From positions 1-34,734 of the forward strand of contig NZ_LFYT02000039.1 in the NCBI RefSeq assembly GCF_001270065.2: a stretch of DNA of 34,734 bases, given 5' to 3'. Made by a program: the position numbers and the translations under genes. The notes beneath the pieces are model-generated. The model saw only the letters and a list, made by a program, of their open reading frames with translations, was not told the DNA's origin and searched no databases. Below are positions 1 to 8,967 of this stretch, one piece after another. Origin of the DNA: Limnohabitans planktonicus II-D5. GTDB taxonomy: Bacteria > Pseudomonadota > Gammaproteobacteria > Burkholderiales > Burkholderiaceae_C. Each line of letters opens with the position of its first letter. Positions within the stretch are counted from its first letter, which is position 1.

Positions 1-1017
1 GCCCTGAGCGTGACCTTGAACGCCGCAGCCTCAGACGTGGCAGGCATTGCCAACAAGGCAGACGCCTTGTCTGCGATGGGCATTGACCACATCGACCTGG
101 GCGGCAGCAACAACGTGTCAGTGAGCATCGATCAGGTCGAGGCCAACGCCTTGATCCATGCTGGACTGGACTTTGCAGCGGGCGACACCATCACGCTGAA
201 CGTGGACACAGCTGCCTCGGGCACGCACCTGAGCAACAGCCTCAAAGACCTGAACAAGCTGGGCGTGGACGCCATCATGGTGACAGGTGGCGACCAGATC
301 AACGTGGACCTGGGCGCAGGGGCCTTGTCTGCCAACGGCACAGGCGGCATCAACTTCGAGCTGCCCACCTTGTTTGGCGACCTCAACGGCGACCGCGTGC
401 TGAGCGAGCGTGAAAACGCAGCCCTGAGCGTGACCTTGAACGCCGCAGCCTCAGACGTGGCAGGCATTGCCAACAAGGCAGACGCCTTGTCTGCGATGGG
501 CATCGACCACATCGACCTGGGCGGCAGCAACAACGTGTCAGTGAGCATCGATCAGGTCGAGGCCAACGCCTTGATCCATGCTGGACTGGACTTTGCAGCG
601 GGCGACACCATCACGCTGAACGTGGACACAGCTGCTTCGGGCACGCACCTGAGCAACAGCCTCAAAGACCTGAACAAGCTGGGCGTGGACGCGATCATGG
701 TGACAGGTGGCGACCAGATCAACGTGGACCTGGGCGCAGGGGCCTTGTCTGCCAACGGCACAGGCGGCATCAACTTCGAGCTGCCCACCTTGTTTGGCGA
801 CCTCAACGGCGACCGGGTGCTGAGCGAGCGTGAAGATGCAGCCCTGAGCGTGACCTTGAACGCCGTAGCCTCAGACGTGGCAGGCATTGCCAACAAGGCA
901 GACGCCTTGTCTGCGATGGGCATTGACCACATCGACCTGGGCGGCAGCAACAACGTGTCAGTGAGCATCGATCAGGTCGAGGCCAACGCCTTGATCCATG
1001 CTGGACTGGACTTTGCC
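1..1017 (+). repeat. 420-bp in-frame tandem repeat, 2.4 visible copies
   Basis: Copies begin at 1, 421 and 841. The first two differ at 6 of 420 positions by my count, and only one change alters the protein (Asn to Asp just after the EF-hand-like loop). The third copy matches until about 1017 and then diverges. The array starts at or before the window edge, so the true copy number is unknown. Such identity implies recent duplication or gene conversion and makes the region prone to assembly collapse. Confidence 0.97.
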
Positions 1018-2031
1018 ATCGGTGACGGGATTGATGTTCAGGCATCAGGAACACACTTGAGCACCAGTTTGAAAGATTTGCAGAAGCTGGGTGTAGATTC
1101 GGTGACGGCTCAGCACAATACATCGGTCATGCATCTCGACTTGGGTGAGCATGGCACGTTGACCAGTTCAGCACTTCCACAGTTTGACCTTGATTTGGAC
1201 CTGACCCTGAACCTTGGCAGTCAGCAACTGAGTCAACTCGCCTCGGTTGCGCAGGTTTTGGCTGACGCCGGCATCGACCACATTTCTTTGTCACAAGAGC
1301 AGATGCTGGCTGACGATGCGGCCACGCAAGCTCTCATCAATGCCGGTATCGACTTCAATGTCCTGGTGGGCAGTGCACCCGCAGTGACCAACACGCCAGA
1401 CACGTTGGACGATATTTTCAATATTGTTCAAGATGGCGTTGATGTGTTGGGCAATATGCTGACCCAAAATGCATCCATGGGTGAATTGGTCAATTCGCTG
1501 GGCGATGCCGGTATTCATCGCATCGACATTGACAAGCCAGCTCAGGTCAGTATTGGCGATGATTTGGCTGCGGCTTTGTATGAGGCCGGTATGCTCACTG
1601 CCTTGCCGGAAGCCGGTGTGGAGATCAATGCCGGTGCCGCCATGCAACTGCAGACAAGTCTTTCTGCCATGGCGACCCTGGGCGTCGATCACGTCTTGGC
1701 GCAACAAGGCGCACAAATCAACTTGGGCGCTCAGTTCAGCGAAAACGAGTTGGCCAACTTGCTGGGTCATTTTGTGGATGAAGGTCAGCAAGGCGGTATC
1801 AAGCCGATCTTTGACCATGGTGCCGAACTCAACATGGGTCAGACAACTGGTTTCACGGAAGAAACACTGCAATCCCTGCTCCAATCGGGCATGGGCAGCC
1901 AGCTTCACGATCTGGGCATCAGCAAAGTGGTGGCGCAGGTCGAAACACCGGTGGGCGTGATTGGTGATTTCAGTTACGAAAACATGGAATTTGACTTAGA
2001 CGCCTTCCATAAAAAGCCCGGACAACCCTGA
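1..2031 (+). CDS. Large repetitive, probably type I-secreted surface protein (3' part)
   Basis: The reading frame is open from base 1, so the start lies upstream; about 676 residues are visible. The N-terminal part consists of 140-residue units, two full and one partial, nearly identical at DNA level. Each full unit ends in an EF-hand-like loop, DLNGDRVLSERE, with D1, N3, D5, S9 and E12 in calcium-ligand positions (residues 127-138 and 267-278 counted from base 1). The rest keeps a diverged repeat built on motifs such as MGIDHIDL and NALIHAGLDF. No RTX nonapeptides (GGxGxD) are visible. The gene ends 17 bases before a type I secretion ABC transporter, which suggests it is that system's substrate, with an uncleaved C-terminal signal. 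A giant adhesin or S-layer-like protein is the likely class. The family was not identified; the role is inferred from repeats and position. Confidence 0.75.
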   Translation, partial: ALSVTLNAAASDVAGIANKADALSAMGIDHIDLGGSNNVSVSIDQVEANALIHAGLDFAAGDTITLNVDTAASGTHLSNSLKDLNKLGVDAIMVTGGDQINVDLGAGALSANGTGGINFELPTLFGDLNGDRVLSERENAALSVTLNAAASDVAGIANKADALSAMGIDHIDLGGSNNVSVSIDQVEANALIHAGLDFAAGDTITLNVDTAASGTHLSNSLKDLNKLGVDAIMVTGGDQINVDLGAGALSANGTGGINFELPTLFGDLNGDRVLSEREDAALSVTLNAVASDVAGIANKADALSAMGIDHIDLGGSNNVSVSIDQVEANALIHAGLDFAIGDGIDVQASGTHLSTSLKDLQKLGVDSVTAQHNTSVMHLDLGEHGTLTSSALPQFDLDLDLTLNLGSQQLSQLASVAQVLADAGIDHISLSQEQMLADDAATQALINAGIDFNVLVGSAPAVTNTPDTLDDIFNIVQDGVDVLGNMLTQNASMGELVNSLGDAGIHRIDIDKPAQVSIGDDLAAALYEAGMLTALPEAGVEINAGAAMQLQTSLSAMATLGVDHVLAQQGAQINLGAQFSENELANLLGHFVDEGQQGGIKPIFDHGAELNMGQTTGFTEETLQSLLQSGMGSQLHDLGISKVVAQVETPVGVIGDFSYENMEFDLDAFHKKPGQP

Positions 2032-2048
2032 TCGGTCACAATTGACCC

Positions 2049-3851
2049 ATGACTGACCCCCAGCCCAAAGTCGCCACCCGAGGCGACAAGCAGCCTGTCA
2101 AGAAAATCCTGATGCAAACGCGTCAGGCCTTTTTCTTCGCCATGGGCTTGACATTTGTCATCGACATTCTCAGCATCACGCCCCTGCTGTACATGATGAG
2201 CGCCTTTGACCGCGTCTTGTCCAGTCGCAGTGGCGTCACGCTGGTCTCGCTCACTTTGGTGGTGATTGCTTTTTATGTGTTTTGGTCCGCTCTGGAGTGG
2301 ATTCGCTCCCGGCTCATGATCCGATTGTCTCTGCGCATCGACTGGGATTTGGCTGCTGATGTGTTTGATGCTTCTTTCAGGCGCTATGTGGGCCGTAAAA
2401 ACGTCAACGTTCAGCAACTTCTGGGTGATTTGCAGTCCCTGCGCCAATTCATGACTGGGCCACCTGTGCTGTCCATCATGGACGCACCTTTCGCCTTTAT
2501 CTTCATTGGCATTGGGGCAGTTTTTCATCCCTACTTGGCCATCTTTGCCTTTTGCGCTTGTTTGCTGATGCTGATCGTGACCTACCTCACGACCAAGGTC
2601 ACAACCCCCATCCTGAAAGAAGCCAATGATGCCAATACCGAAGCCAGTCGCGTGGCAGGCAACAGCTTGCGTCATGCCGAAGCGACTTTGGCCTTGGGCA
2701 TGTTGGGTGCGGTGCGCAAACGGTGGTACGACCAGCACCGCAATTACTTGACCAACCAAGTCAGCGCCAGCGAGGCCACGGGTCTGATGGGGGGGGTCTC
2801 TGGATTTTTGCAAAAAGCCTTGCCCTCACTGCAATTGGCCCTGGGTGTTTGGCTCGCCATGGAAAACCTCATCACGGGCGGCATGGTCATTGTGGCCAGC
2901 ATGCTCATCGGAAAATCTGTGGCCCCCATTCAAAAGCTGATGGCCCACTGGAAAGACATCGTCGCAGCCCGTCAGGCCTATGAACGCCTGAACGACCTGT
3001 TGGCCGATGACTTTGAAAACACTCAAAAAATGCAATTGCCTGCGCCTCAGGGCAAGCTGGATGTGGTGCAAGCCGTGGGCGTTCCACCTGGTCATAACAA
3101 AGCCGTGTTGGCGGGCATTGACTTTGCCCTGCGCCCCGGCGAGGTGCTGGCTGTGGTGGGCCCCAGCGCAGCTGGCAAGTCCAGTTTTGCCAAAATGCTC
3201 ATGGGTTTGTGGAAGCCTGCATCCGGCTCTATCCGGCTCGACGGTGTCGAGCTCAGTGACTGGAGTCACGATGAAGTCGGACCGCTGGTGGGCTATGTGC
3301 CGCAAGAAATTGACTTCTTTGAAGGCACTGTGGCCGACAACATCGCCCGATTGGGCGAGATTGACCCCGCCAAAGTGGTGCTTGCTGCGCAATTGATCGA
3401 CATGCACGACACCATCCTCACCTTCCCCAAAGGTTACGACACGCCATTGGGCGAGACCGGTTTCGCGCTTTCGGGCGGTCAACGCCAGCGCTTGGCCATT
3501 GCCCGTGCTGTGTACGGCATGCCCAAATACGTGGTCATGGACGAACCCAATTCCAACCTCGACGAAGTGGGCGAAAACGCGCTTGTCAAAACCGTGCAAG
3601 CCCTCAAGGCCAACGGCTCCACTGTTGTCTTGACCACGCACAGGCCTAGGCTGGTCGGTGTGGTTGACAAAATGCTTGTGCTCAAGGCGGGGCGACAGGT
3701 TGCTTTTGGCGACGCCCGCGAAATGCTGGACGCCGTGCGCAAACTGCAAGTGGTCAGCGCTGACGGTGCTGCCGAGCCCGCCACGGTTCAAGCAGGTGCG
3801 GTCCAGGTGCAAGCAGCTTTGCCCACAGTGGCACAGGGGGGTGCTCAATGA
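2049..3851 (+). CDS. Type I secretion ABC transporter, PrtD-like permease/ATPase
   Basis: A 600-residue inner-membrane half-transporter that would power one-step export of a protein substrate. The N-terminal half carries hydrophobic segments (for example around residues 28-50 and 68-85), typical of the exporter membrane domain. The C-terminal nucleotide-binding domain shows Walker A GPSAAGKSS (about 370-378), signature LSGGQ (about 474-478), Walker B YVVMDEPNSNLD (from about 494) and an H-loop TTHRP (about 529). There is no N-terminal C39 peptidase domain, so the substrate is not a double-glycine peptide; this fits the PrtD/RsaD branch. It follows the repeat protein by 17 bases and overlaps the next gene by 4 bases (ATGA), consistent with one operon. 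Confidence 0.95.
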   Translation: MTDPQPKVATRGDKQPVKKILMQTRQAFFFAMGLTFVIDILSITPLLYMMSAFDRVLSSRSGVTLVSLTLVVIAFYVFWSALEWIRSRLMIRLSLRIDWDLAADVFDASFRRYVGRKNVNVQQLLGDLQSLRQFMTGPPVLSIMDAPFAFIFIGIGAVFHPYLAIFAFCACLLMLIVTYLTTKVTTPILKEANDANTEASRVAGNSLRHAEATLALGMLGAVRKRWYDQHRNYLTNQVSASEATGLMGGVSGFLQKALPSLQLALGVWLAMENLITGGMVIVASMLIGKSVAPIQKLMAHWKDIVAARQAYERLNDLLADDFENTQKMQLPAPQGKLDVVQAVGVPPGHNKAVLAGIDFALRPGEVLAVVGPSAAGKSSFAKMLMGLWKPASGSIRLDGVELSDWSHDEVGPLVGYVPQEIDFFEGTVADNIARLGEIDPAKVVLAAQLIDMHDTILTFPKGYDTPLGETGFALSGGQRQRLAIARAVYGMPKYVVMDEPNSNLDEVGENALVKTVQALKANGSTVVLTTHRPRLVGVVDKMLVLKAGRQVAFGDAREMLDAVRKLQVVSADGAAEPATVQAGAVQVQAALPTVAQGGAQ

Positions 3852-5239
3852 GTCCCGAACCCACCAATGCCATGGTTACAAACGCCGAGCCGGGATTTTG
3901 GGGCCGTCTGGACGCACGACTGGGCCGATGGGTACAAGGCTGGAACCCTTATGAGCCCAGCAAACTCAACCGTCACGGCCTGCAGCCCGTGCAAGTGGAA
4001 GAATCGGCCATCCGGAAAAATGCAGCGCGTTGGTTTCTGGGCTTTTTTGCGGTGTTCTTGATCTGGGCACTTTGGGCGCCCATTGACGCGGGTGTCACCG
4101 TGCAAGGCACAGTCAGCGTTTTGGGCAACCGCAAAGCTGTGCAGCACCCCACCGGGGGCGTGGTCGAAGAGATCAACGTCAAAGAAGGTGCAGAAGTCAA
4201 ACAAGGCGACGTGCTCCTGCGCGTCAACCCCCTCAAGACCGAAGCCGAAATGACCGGGGCCGAGCTGACCTACATCAACCTGCTGGCCAGCGAATCGCGT
4301 CTGAAGGCCGAACGCGACAACTTGGGCACCATCAACTGGTCAGACGAACTGCGCAAGCGCTTCAAGCCCGGCGACACCCGCGTCGAAGAGGCCAAAAAGC
4401 TGCAAGTCCAATTGTTCAATTCGCGCCGCGCCGAATACAACAGCCAAGTGGCCAGTCTCAATGAGCAAATCACTGGGCTCAATGCGGTGCTCAAGTCACG
4501 CCAAATCCAGGTCAAAACCCTGGACGAGGAAATGAAAAACACCCGGGAGTTGGCCCAAAAAGGCTTTGTGCCCCAAAACCAGGCCAATCAGGCTGAACGG
4601 CAAAAAAGCGATATCGACTCCAGCATCGCCAACACACAGGCCGACATCTCACGCGCCCGTCTGCAGATCAGCCAAGTGCGCAGCACCTTGCTCAAAGATG
4701 TGGACAACCAGCTGCAAGAGATTCAAAAAAACCGCGATGCCGTGTCCACGCGTCTGGACTCGGCCAAATTTGACCGCGAACTGGCAGAAATCAAATCCCC
4801 GGTGACGGGCAGTGTTGTGGCCCTGAAAGTCTTCACCGTGGGGGGCATCATCACCAGCGGCATGGTGCTCATGGAAGTGGTGCCCAAAGATGAAAGCTTG
4901 ATCATTCAAGCCAAGATCCCCAACACCATCATCGACAAGGTGCGGGTTGGCATGCCCACCGACATGCGATTTACCGCCTTTAACCAGTCGACCACTCCTG
5001 TCATTCCTGGCGTGGTCAAGGTGCTGGGCGCCGACAAAGAGGCCGGTGCGACACCTCAAGAAGGCGAGTTTTATATGGCCCAGGTAGAGACCACCAAAGA
5101 GGGGCTTGACCTGCTCGCTGGCCTCAAAGTGCAGCCCGGCATGTCGGTGGATGTGGTCATCAAAGCGGGCGAGCGGTCATTCATGAGCTACCTGCTCAAA
5201 CCACTGACCGACAAGATGGCCCGGGCCTTTAAGGATTGA
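3848..5239 (+). CDS. Type I secretion membrane-fusion protein, HlyD/PrtE family
   Basis: A periplasmic adaptor of 463 residues linking the ABC transporter to the outer-membrane channel. A cytoplasmic N-terminus is followed by one membrane segment (about 61-78). A lipoyl-like strand set follows, with the conserved HPTGGVVEEI region. A long coiled-coil hairpin (roughly 150-290) comes next, and then the second half of the barrel (IKSPVTGSVVALKV, from about 316). Length and domain order are standard for the family. The start overlaps the stop of the ABC gene, indicating translational coupling. Confidence 0.95.
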   Translation: MSPEPTNAMVTNAEPGFWGRLDARLGRWVQGWNPYEPSKLNRHGLQPVQVEESAIRKNAARWFLGFFAVFLIWALWAPIDAGVTVQGTVSVLGNRKAVQHPTGGVVEEINVKEGAEVKQGDVLLRVNPLKTEAEMTGAELTYINLLASESRLKAERDNLGTINWSDELRKRFKPGDTRVEEAKKLQVQLFNSRRAEYNSQVASLNEQITGLNAVLKSRQIQVKTLDEEMKNTRELAQKGFVPQNQANQAERQKSDIDSSIANTQADISRARLQISQVRSTLLKDVDNQLQEIQKNRDAVSTRLDSAKFDRELAEIKSPVTGSVVALKVFTVGGIITSGMVLMEVVPKDESLIIQAKIPNTIIDKVRVGMPTDMRFTAFNQSTTPVIPGVVKVLGADKEAGATPQEGEFYMAQVETTKEGLDLLAGLKVQPGMSVDVVIKAGERSFMSYLLKPLTDKMARAFKD

Positions 5240-5372
5240 TCATTTTTTATTTCGTATCGAGGCGTCCATGAGCATCTTTGTCACAAGCCTTAATTTTTTA
5301 GTTATAAAGTAGTGTTTTTATAAATGTAGGACTTCACATAAGATGATCATTTAGGAAAAGTTTCTGTATCAA

Positions 5373-5400
5373 TTCGAAAAAAACATTTTGATACTATAGA
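5373..5400 (+). promoter_or_regulatory. Possible sigma-70 promoter upstream of the TolC-family gene
   Basis: The 202-base gap 5240-5441 is strikingly AT-rich next to the genes beside it. It contains TATAGA (5395-5400) with a poor -35 match TTCGAA (5373-5378) 16 bases upstream. Other A/T-rich pairs are possible in the same stretch. The gap suggests the outer-membrane gene is transcribed separately from the ABC/adaptor pair. Only weak sequence support. Confidence 0.25.
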
Positions 5401-5441
5401 ATTTAACAATCATTGTTGTAATTGTTGGGAATATTTCAAAT

Positions 5442-6695
5442 ATGAGAATTTTGAAAAAAGTGTTGGTGGCACTTCCCACTGCGGTAGCAATGATGAATCA
5501 TGCTTTCTCTCAAAATTTGCCACTGGATTTTGAGAAATCCCTGGTCTTTGACCCCACCTTCCAGTCCGCCAAAGCCGACTATGAAGTCGGTCAACGCAAC
5601 GTCAAGCAAGCACGCTCGGTCTTCTTTCCTGAGGCCACTTTCAGCACCCAACGCTTGGCCACAGACACCGGCAACCGCACCACCTTCACAGTGTCTCAAC
5701 CCTTGCTGGATGCACAACGCTGGATGATCTTGGGTCAAGCTGCCCCTCAGCAATTGCTGGCCGAAGTCAACTTGCAGGGCAAGCGACAAGATCTGGCTAC
5801 GCGCCTGGTCAAGGCCGCCAATGCCATCATCTTGGCCAATGAAAACATCAAGCTCAACGGCGCCAAAATGGAAGCGCTTGACCAGCAAGCCTTGGCCGCC
5901 AAGCGCAAACAAGAATTGGGGCAGGGCACCATCACCGACCTGCGCGACATTGAAGTCAAGGCCAGCCAAGCCAAAGCGCAGCAACTGACCTTCAAAACCC
6001 AGCTGCAAAACGCCCTCAAGGCCTACGAGGCCATCACCGGGGTGCTGCCCCAAGCGAGCAATTTTGTTTTGCCCACCACACACGGCTCGTATGGACTGCG
6101 CCCCTTGGCAGACTACACACAAGTGGCTCTGAGCGCTGGCCCCAATGTCTTGGCCGCACGTTACAACGTTGAAATTGCCGAATACGAAGTCAAGAAAATC
6201 AAAGCCAGCTTTTTGCCCGCAGTGACTGCCCAATATTCCTACAGCAAAACCACAGGTGCAGCCACAGTCAATAACTATGTCGGTGTGGGCTTATCGGTAC
6301 CGCTGAAAGCGGGCACTCTGTACGGCATGGACGCTGCACAAGCAGGCGTTGTCAAAGCCCAGGAAAGCCTGCGCGAAACCGAATCCAAAGTTCGCTTGGA
6401 AGCTGACCGATTGGCCGCTCTGGTAGCCACCGGCATAGAAGCCCTGCGCATACAGCGCGAAGCCATCGCCTCAGCCGAGCTGAGCGTGGAAGCCAACCGC
6501 CAAAGCTACCAAGGCGGGGTGCGCACAGCAGTGGACGTGATCAATGCCATCCAGACTTCTTACCAGGTCAAAAGTGAATACTTCACCCTGGCCACCACGC
6601 AGTCTGAAAACATCCTGAACCTGATTTTGTTGGCTGCTACAGACCCAAAAGATGCAGTGACAGAAACCTACCGCTACTTGTTTGCAAAACAGTGA
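5442..6695 (+). CDS. TolC-family outer-membrane efflux/secretion channel
   Basis: A 417-residue protein with an N-terminal signal peptide (MRILKKVLVALPTAVAMMN, likely cleaved near HAFS-QN). Long helical stretches carry the two-fold repeat pattern of TolC proteins (RNVKQARSVFFPEATFS in the first half, YEVKKIKASFLPAVTAQYS in the second). The FLPAVTAQYSYS-type motif before beta strands is characteristic. As the third component it would form the outer-membrane exit duct for the ABC/adaptor pair upstream. It is slightly shorter than E. coli TolC. It lies 202 bases after the adaptor gene, behind an AT-rich spacer, so it may have its own promoter. Confidence 0.93.
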   Translation: MRILKKVLVALPTAVAMMNHAFSQNLPLDFEKSLVFDPTFQSAKADYEVGQRNVKQARSVFFPEATFSTQRLATDTGNRTTFTVSQPLLDAQRWMILGQAAPQQLLAEVNLQGKRQDLATRLVKAANAIILANENIKLNGAKMEALDQQALAAKRKQELGQGTITDLRDIEVKASQAKAQQLTFKTQLQNALKAYEAITGVLPQASNFVLPTTHGSYGLRPLADYTQVALSAGPNVLAARYNVEIAEYEVKKIKASFLPAVTAQYSYSKTTGAATVNNYVGVGLSVPLKAGTLYGMDAAQAGVVKAQESLRETESKVRLEADRLAALVATGIEALRIQREAIASAELSVEANRQSYQGGVRTAVDVINAIQTSYQVKSEYFTLATTQSENILNLILLAATDPKDAVTETYRYLFAKQ

Positions 6696-6705
6696 TTGAG
6701 TTATT

Positions 6706-6861
6706 GATCCGGCCCTTTGAAGTATTCAATGAGCAATGGTTTTGTAGGTCAGCATCTTCTGGTCCGAGATTGCGGGCTTAGGCGTAGGCTGCATGTCGGC
6801 GCTGTTGGCATCGCCCCACGAAGTGCCGATGCCAAAAAATCAAACTTCAGCGTGGTGGACC
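6706..6861 (+). repeat. Decayed copy of the TIR-bounded REP-pair element
   Basis: The left end GATCCGGCCC (6706-6715), followed by TGAAGTATTCAATG, matches the left end of the element at 28087 and the end at about 25690 (reverse strand). The internal part resembles the diverged second unit at about 28247-28350 (shared GTAGGTC-GCATC, TGCGG-CTT-GGC and AGGCTGCA blocks). The right end TCAAACTTCAGCGTG then GGTGGACC resembles TTTCAAACTTCAGCGTGCCGGATC-type ends elsewhere. Hairpin arms are largely eroded. The copy fills the gap between the TolC-family gene and the coiled-coil gene. Confidence 0.75.
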
Positions 6862-6874
6862 AATACGATTGCAA

Positions 6875-6879
6875 AAGGA
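6875..6879 (+). promoter_or_regulatory. Ribosome binding site deciding a TTG start at 6886
   Basis: AAGGA lies 6 bases before TTG at 6886. Neither upstream in-frame ATG (6793, 6829) has a convincing Shine-Dalgarno sequence, and both fall inside the decayed repeat element. Confidence 0.65.
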
Positions 6880-6885
6880 AACACC

Positions 6886-8967
6886 TTGAAGTTCATCGGT
6901 AAAGAAACTCAAAAAAAGATTGACTTGCAAATTCAAGATTTGAAAGAGCAAGTCAAGAATCTGCAAGAAGCGCTGCGCGGCAACGATTACAGCTTGCTGG
7001 GTGTCACAAATGAATTGGCTGAACTCAAGCCCAAGCATGCTGATTTGCTTGTCAAGAAAGATGCACTTGAAACGCAAGTTGCGCTGGAGCTTGTAGAGAT
7101 CGCTTCATTGAACAGTCAACTTGCGCAAATTCGGCAAGAACTGAAAAATGCACTTACTGAAAAGTCAACGGGACTCACCCAAGTCAAGTCAGATGCAGAC
7201 ATGCTCTTGGAGCAACTGCACCAAGTTCAAGAAGAACTTGAGACTGTGTTCCTGCGCGAACAATCTGTTCAAAGTCAGCTGACTCAATTCAAGACCCACA
7301 TTGAAACGATCGAAAAAGAAAAAACAGCACTGCTCAATGACCGTGAAGGCAAAGCCAAACAACTCAAAGAAACCTTGACAGCCAAGGATGCATTGGCCAA
7401 AGAAAAAGCACAGTTCATTGCCGCACGAGATGCGCAAACCAAACAACTGTCAGAGCTCAAAGCAGCCAAAGAGGCTGTAGATAGGGAAAAGAACCAGCTG
7501 AGCACAAAGAAAACCGAACTTGAGAAAGACAATGAACAGTTACTTTCTCAACTGCACACAGTTCAGCAAGAGCTCGAAACTGTTTTTCTGAGAGCGCAAT
7601 CTGTTCAAACTCAACTGCCACAGGTCAAGACGCAGCTGGAAGCGTTGCAAAAAGAAAAGTCCGAGCTTGCTACATCACGCGATGCACAAACCAAGCAACT
7701 GACTGAACTCAAATCAGCCAAGGATGCAAGCGACAAGGAAAAGGCGGCACTGCTTGCTGAGCTGGCAGGTCTCAAGACTCAATTGACTGCGCAACAACGC
7801 GATCTGAAGCAAGAAAACGACCTCATGCTCTTGCAATTGCATCAAGTGCAAGAAGAGTTGGAACACCACTTTTTGGAGCACCAAAAAATCCAGAAAGCTG
7901 AGCAGGCACAAACGCAGCGCTGGCAAAGGCTGGAGTCCCGCCTGCCCAATTATTTGGACTACGAAACCATTACACCCGTCAACGTGGACTCGTTTGCCGA
8001 CACCCCCACGGTGGGCTGGAAAGTGACCCAATGCACTTTGGATGGTCAAGTACTTCCTGAACTTGAATTCGTCACCTGTCTGGTCAACGGCAAAGTTGGC
8101 ATTCGCCTAGGTGATATTGAGATCATTCCACGTGCGCTGGTGGTGCCAATTTTCCGAAGCATGACGACTTCACAGTGGCGCAAGATGCGTGCTGCAGCGA
8201 CTGCCATCGAGTATTTTTTTGCAACTCAAGGTGCAGCAAGCCCAGCCCTTGAAGACTTCGATGTGGGTTTCTGGCGGCAAGCCTTGTTGCCGCTGGTGGC
8301 AGACATCCGTGCTTTGCCAAGTGTCTTCCGTTACAACACGGTGCAAATCAAGCGGGAACTGATCCACTCCGACTACGAGCACCTCTGGTTGGTGTTTACG
8401 GGGGCAAGCTATGGGCGACAAGCCTGGCCTAAATTCGAGATGCGCCTGGGTGCCTCCAACATTCAGCCTGGGGCATTTTCCAAGTTCCCCAAATTGGAGT
8501 TCCCGCGGATTGACGGCAAAACACCACCGTTTGACAGCTGGTTTGAAGAGTCCTGGGACGACTTTGGTGGCAAGCTTGAATTGCGTTTTGACTTGACCAA
8601 ATACGTATCGGATGTCGGCGTCTGGACCAAAGTGAGTGCCCAAGACCAAGCATTGCTGGTTTCTTTGATCTCTCTGCTGCCACTGGTTGTGCAGCAAATG
8701 CAAGCCAACAAACTCGCCATCTCCAGACCGTGGGCTGATTGGGCTGCAATCGTCAATGGCATCATCGAAACACTTCGCAAATTGATGACCCCGCCCAAGC
8801 CCGCTGTGGTTGCCCCCGCCAACCCTGCGGTGACAAGTCAAGAGGCTCCTCTTAAATTGAGCCCGACAGACAAGGCACCCAAGCCCAAAGCAGCAAAGAC
8901 TGCTGCAGCGAAAAAAACTGCAACAAGCAAAAAACCGGCAGCCAAAACAGTCAGCAAGAATGCCTAA
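6886..8967 (+). CDS. Long coiled-coil protein with unrecognised C-terminal domain
   Basis: With the TTG start the protein has 693 residues. An in-frame extension to ATG 6793 exists but reads through the repeat element. Residues about 1-355 are Lys/Glu/Gln-rich heptad coiled coil. They contain three copies of a module like LLLQLHQVQEELEHHFL (starting near residues 105, 216 and 310), a motif I recall from other proteins of polysaccharide loci. Residues about 365-640 form a globular domain I cannot assign, containing TPTVGWKVTQCTLDG and LIHSDYEHLWLVFTG. The tail (from about 645) is Lys/Ala/Pro-rich and resembles histone-like or linker tails. No signal peptide or membrane segment is apparent. It overlaps the next gene by 8 bases. 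A scaffold or length-control role in glycan assembly is only a guess from context. Confidence 0.85.
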   Translation: MKFIGKETQKKIDLQIQDLKEQVKNLQEALRGNDYSLLGVTNELAELKPKHADLLVKKDALETQVALELVEIASLNSQLAQIRQELKNALTEKSTGLTQVKSDADMLLEQLHQVQEELETVFLREQSVQSQLTQFKTHIETIEKEKTALLNDREGKAKQLKETLTAKDALAKEKAQFIAARDAQTKQLSELKAAKEAVDREKNQLSTKKTELEKDNEQLLSQLHTVQQELETVFLRAQSVQTQLPQVKTQLEALQKEKSELATSRDAQTKQLTELKSAKDASDKEKAALLAELAGLKTQLTAQQRDLKQENDLMLLQLHQVQEELEHHFLEHQKIQKAEQAQTQRWQRLESRLPNYLDYETITPVNVDSFADTPTVGWKVTQCTLDGQVLPELEFVTCLVNGKVGIRLGDIEIIPRALVVPIFRSMTTSQWRKMRAAATAIEYFFATQGAASPALEDFDVGFWRQALLPLVADIRALPSVFRYNTVQIKRELIHSDYEHLWLVFTGASYGRQAWPKFEMRLGASNIQPGAFSKFPKLEFPRIDGKTPPFDSWFEESWDDFGGKLELRFDLTKYVSDVGVWTKVSAQDQALLVSLISLLPLVVQQMQANKLAISRPWADWAAIVNGIIETLRKLMTPPKPAVVAPANPAVTSQEAPLKLSPTDKAPKPKAAKTAAAKKTATSKKPAAKTVSKNA

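Noticed and set aside
132..968. Pair of identical 138-codon minus-strand frames
   Set aside because: Antisense shadows of the 420-bp coding repeats.
5218..5247. Terminator: GGCCCGGGCC palindrome followed by a T-run
   Set aside because: The palindrome is inside the coding end of the adaptor gene, cannot form a usable loop, and the T-run is about 14 bases away.
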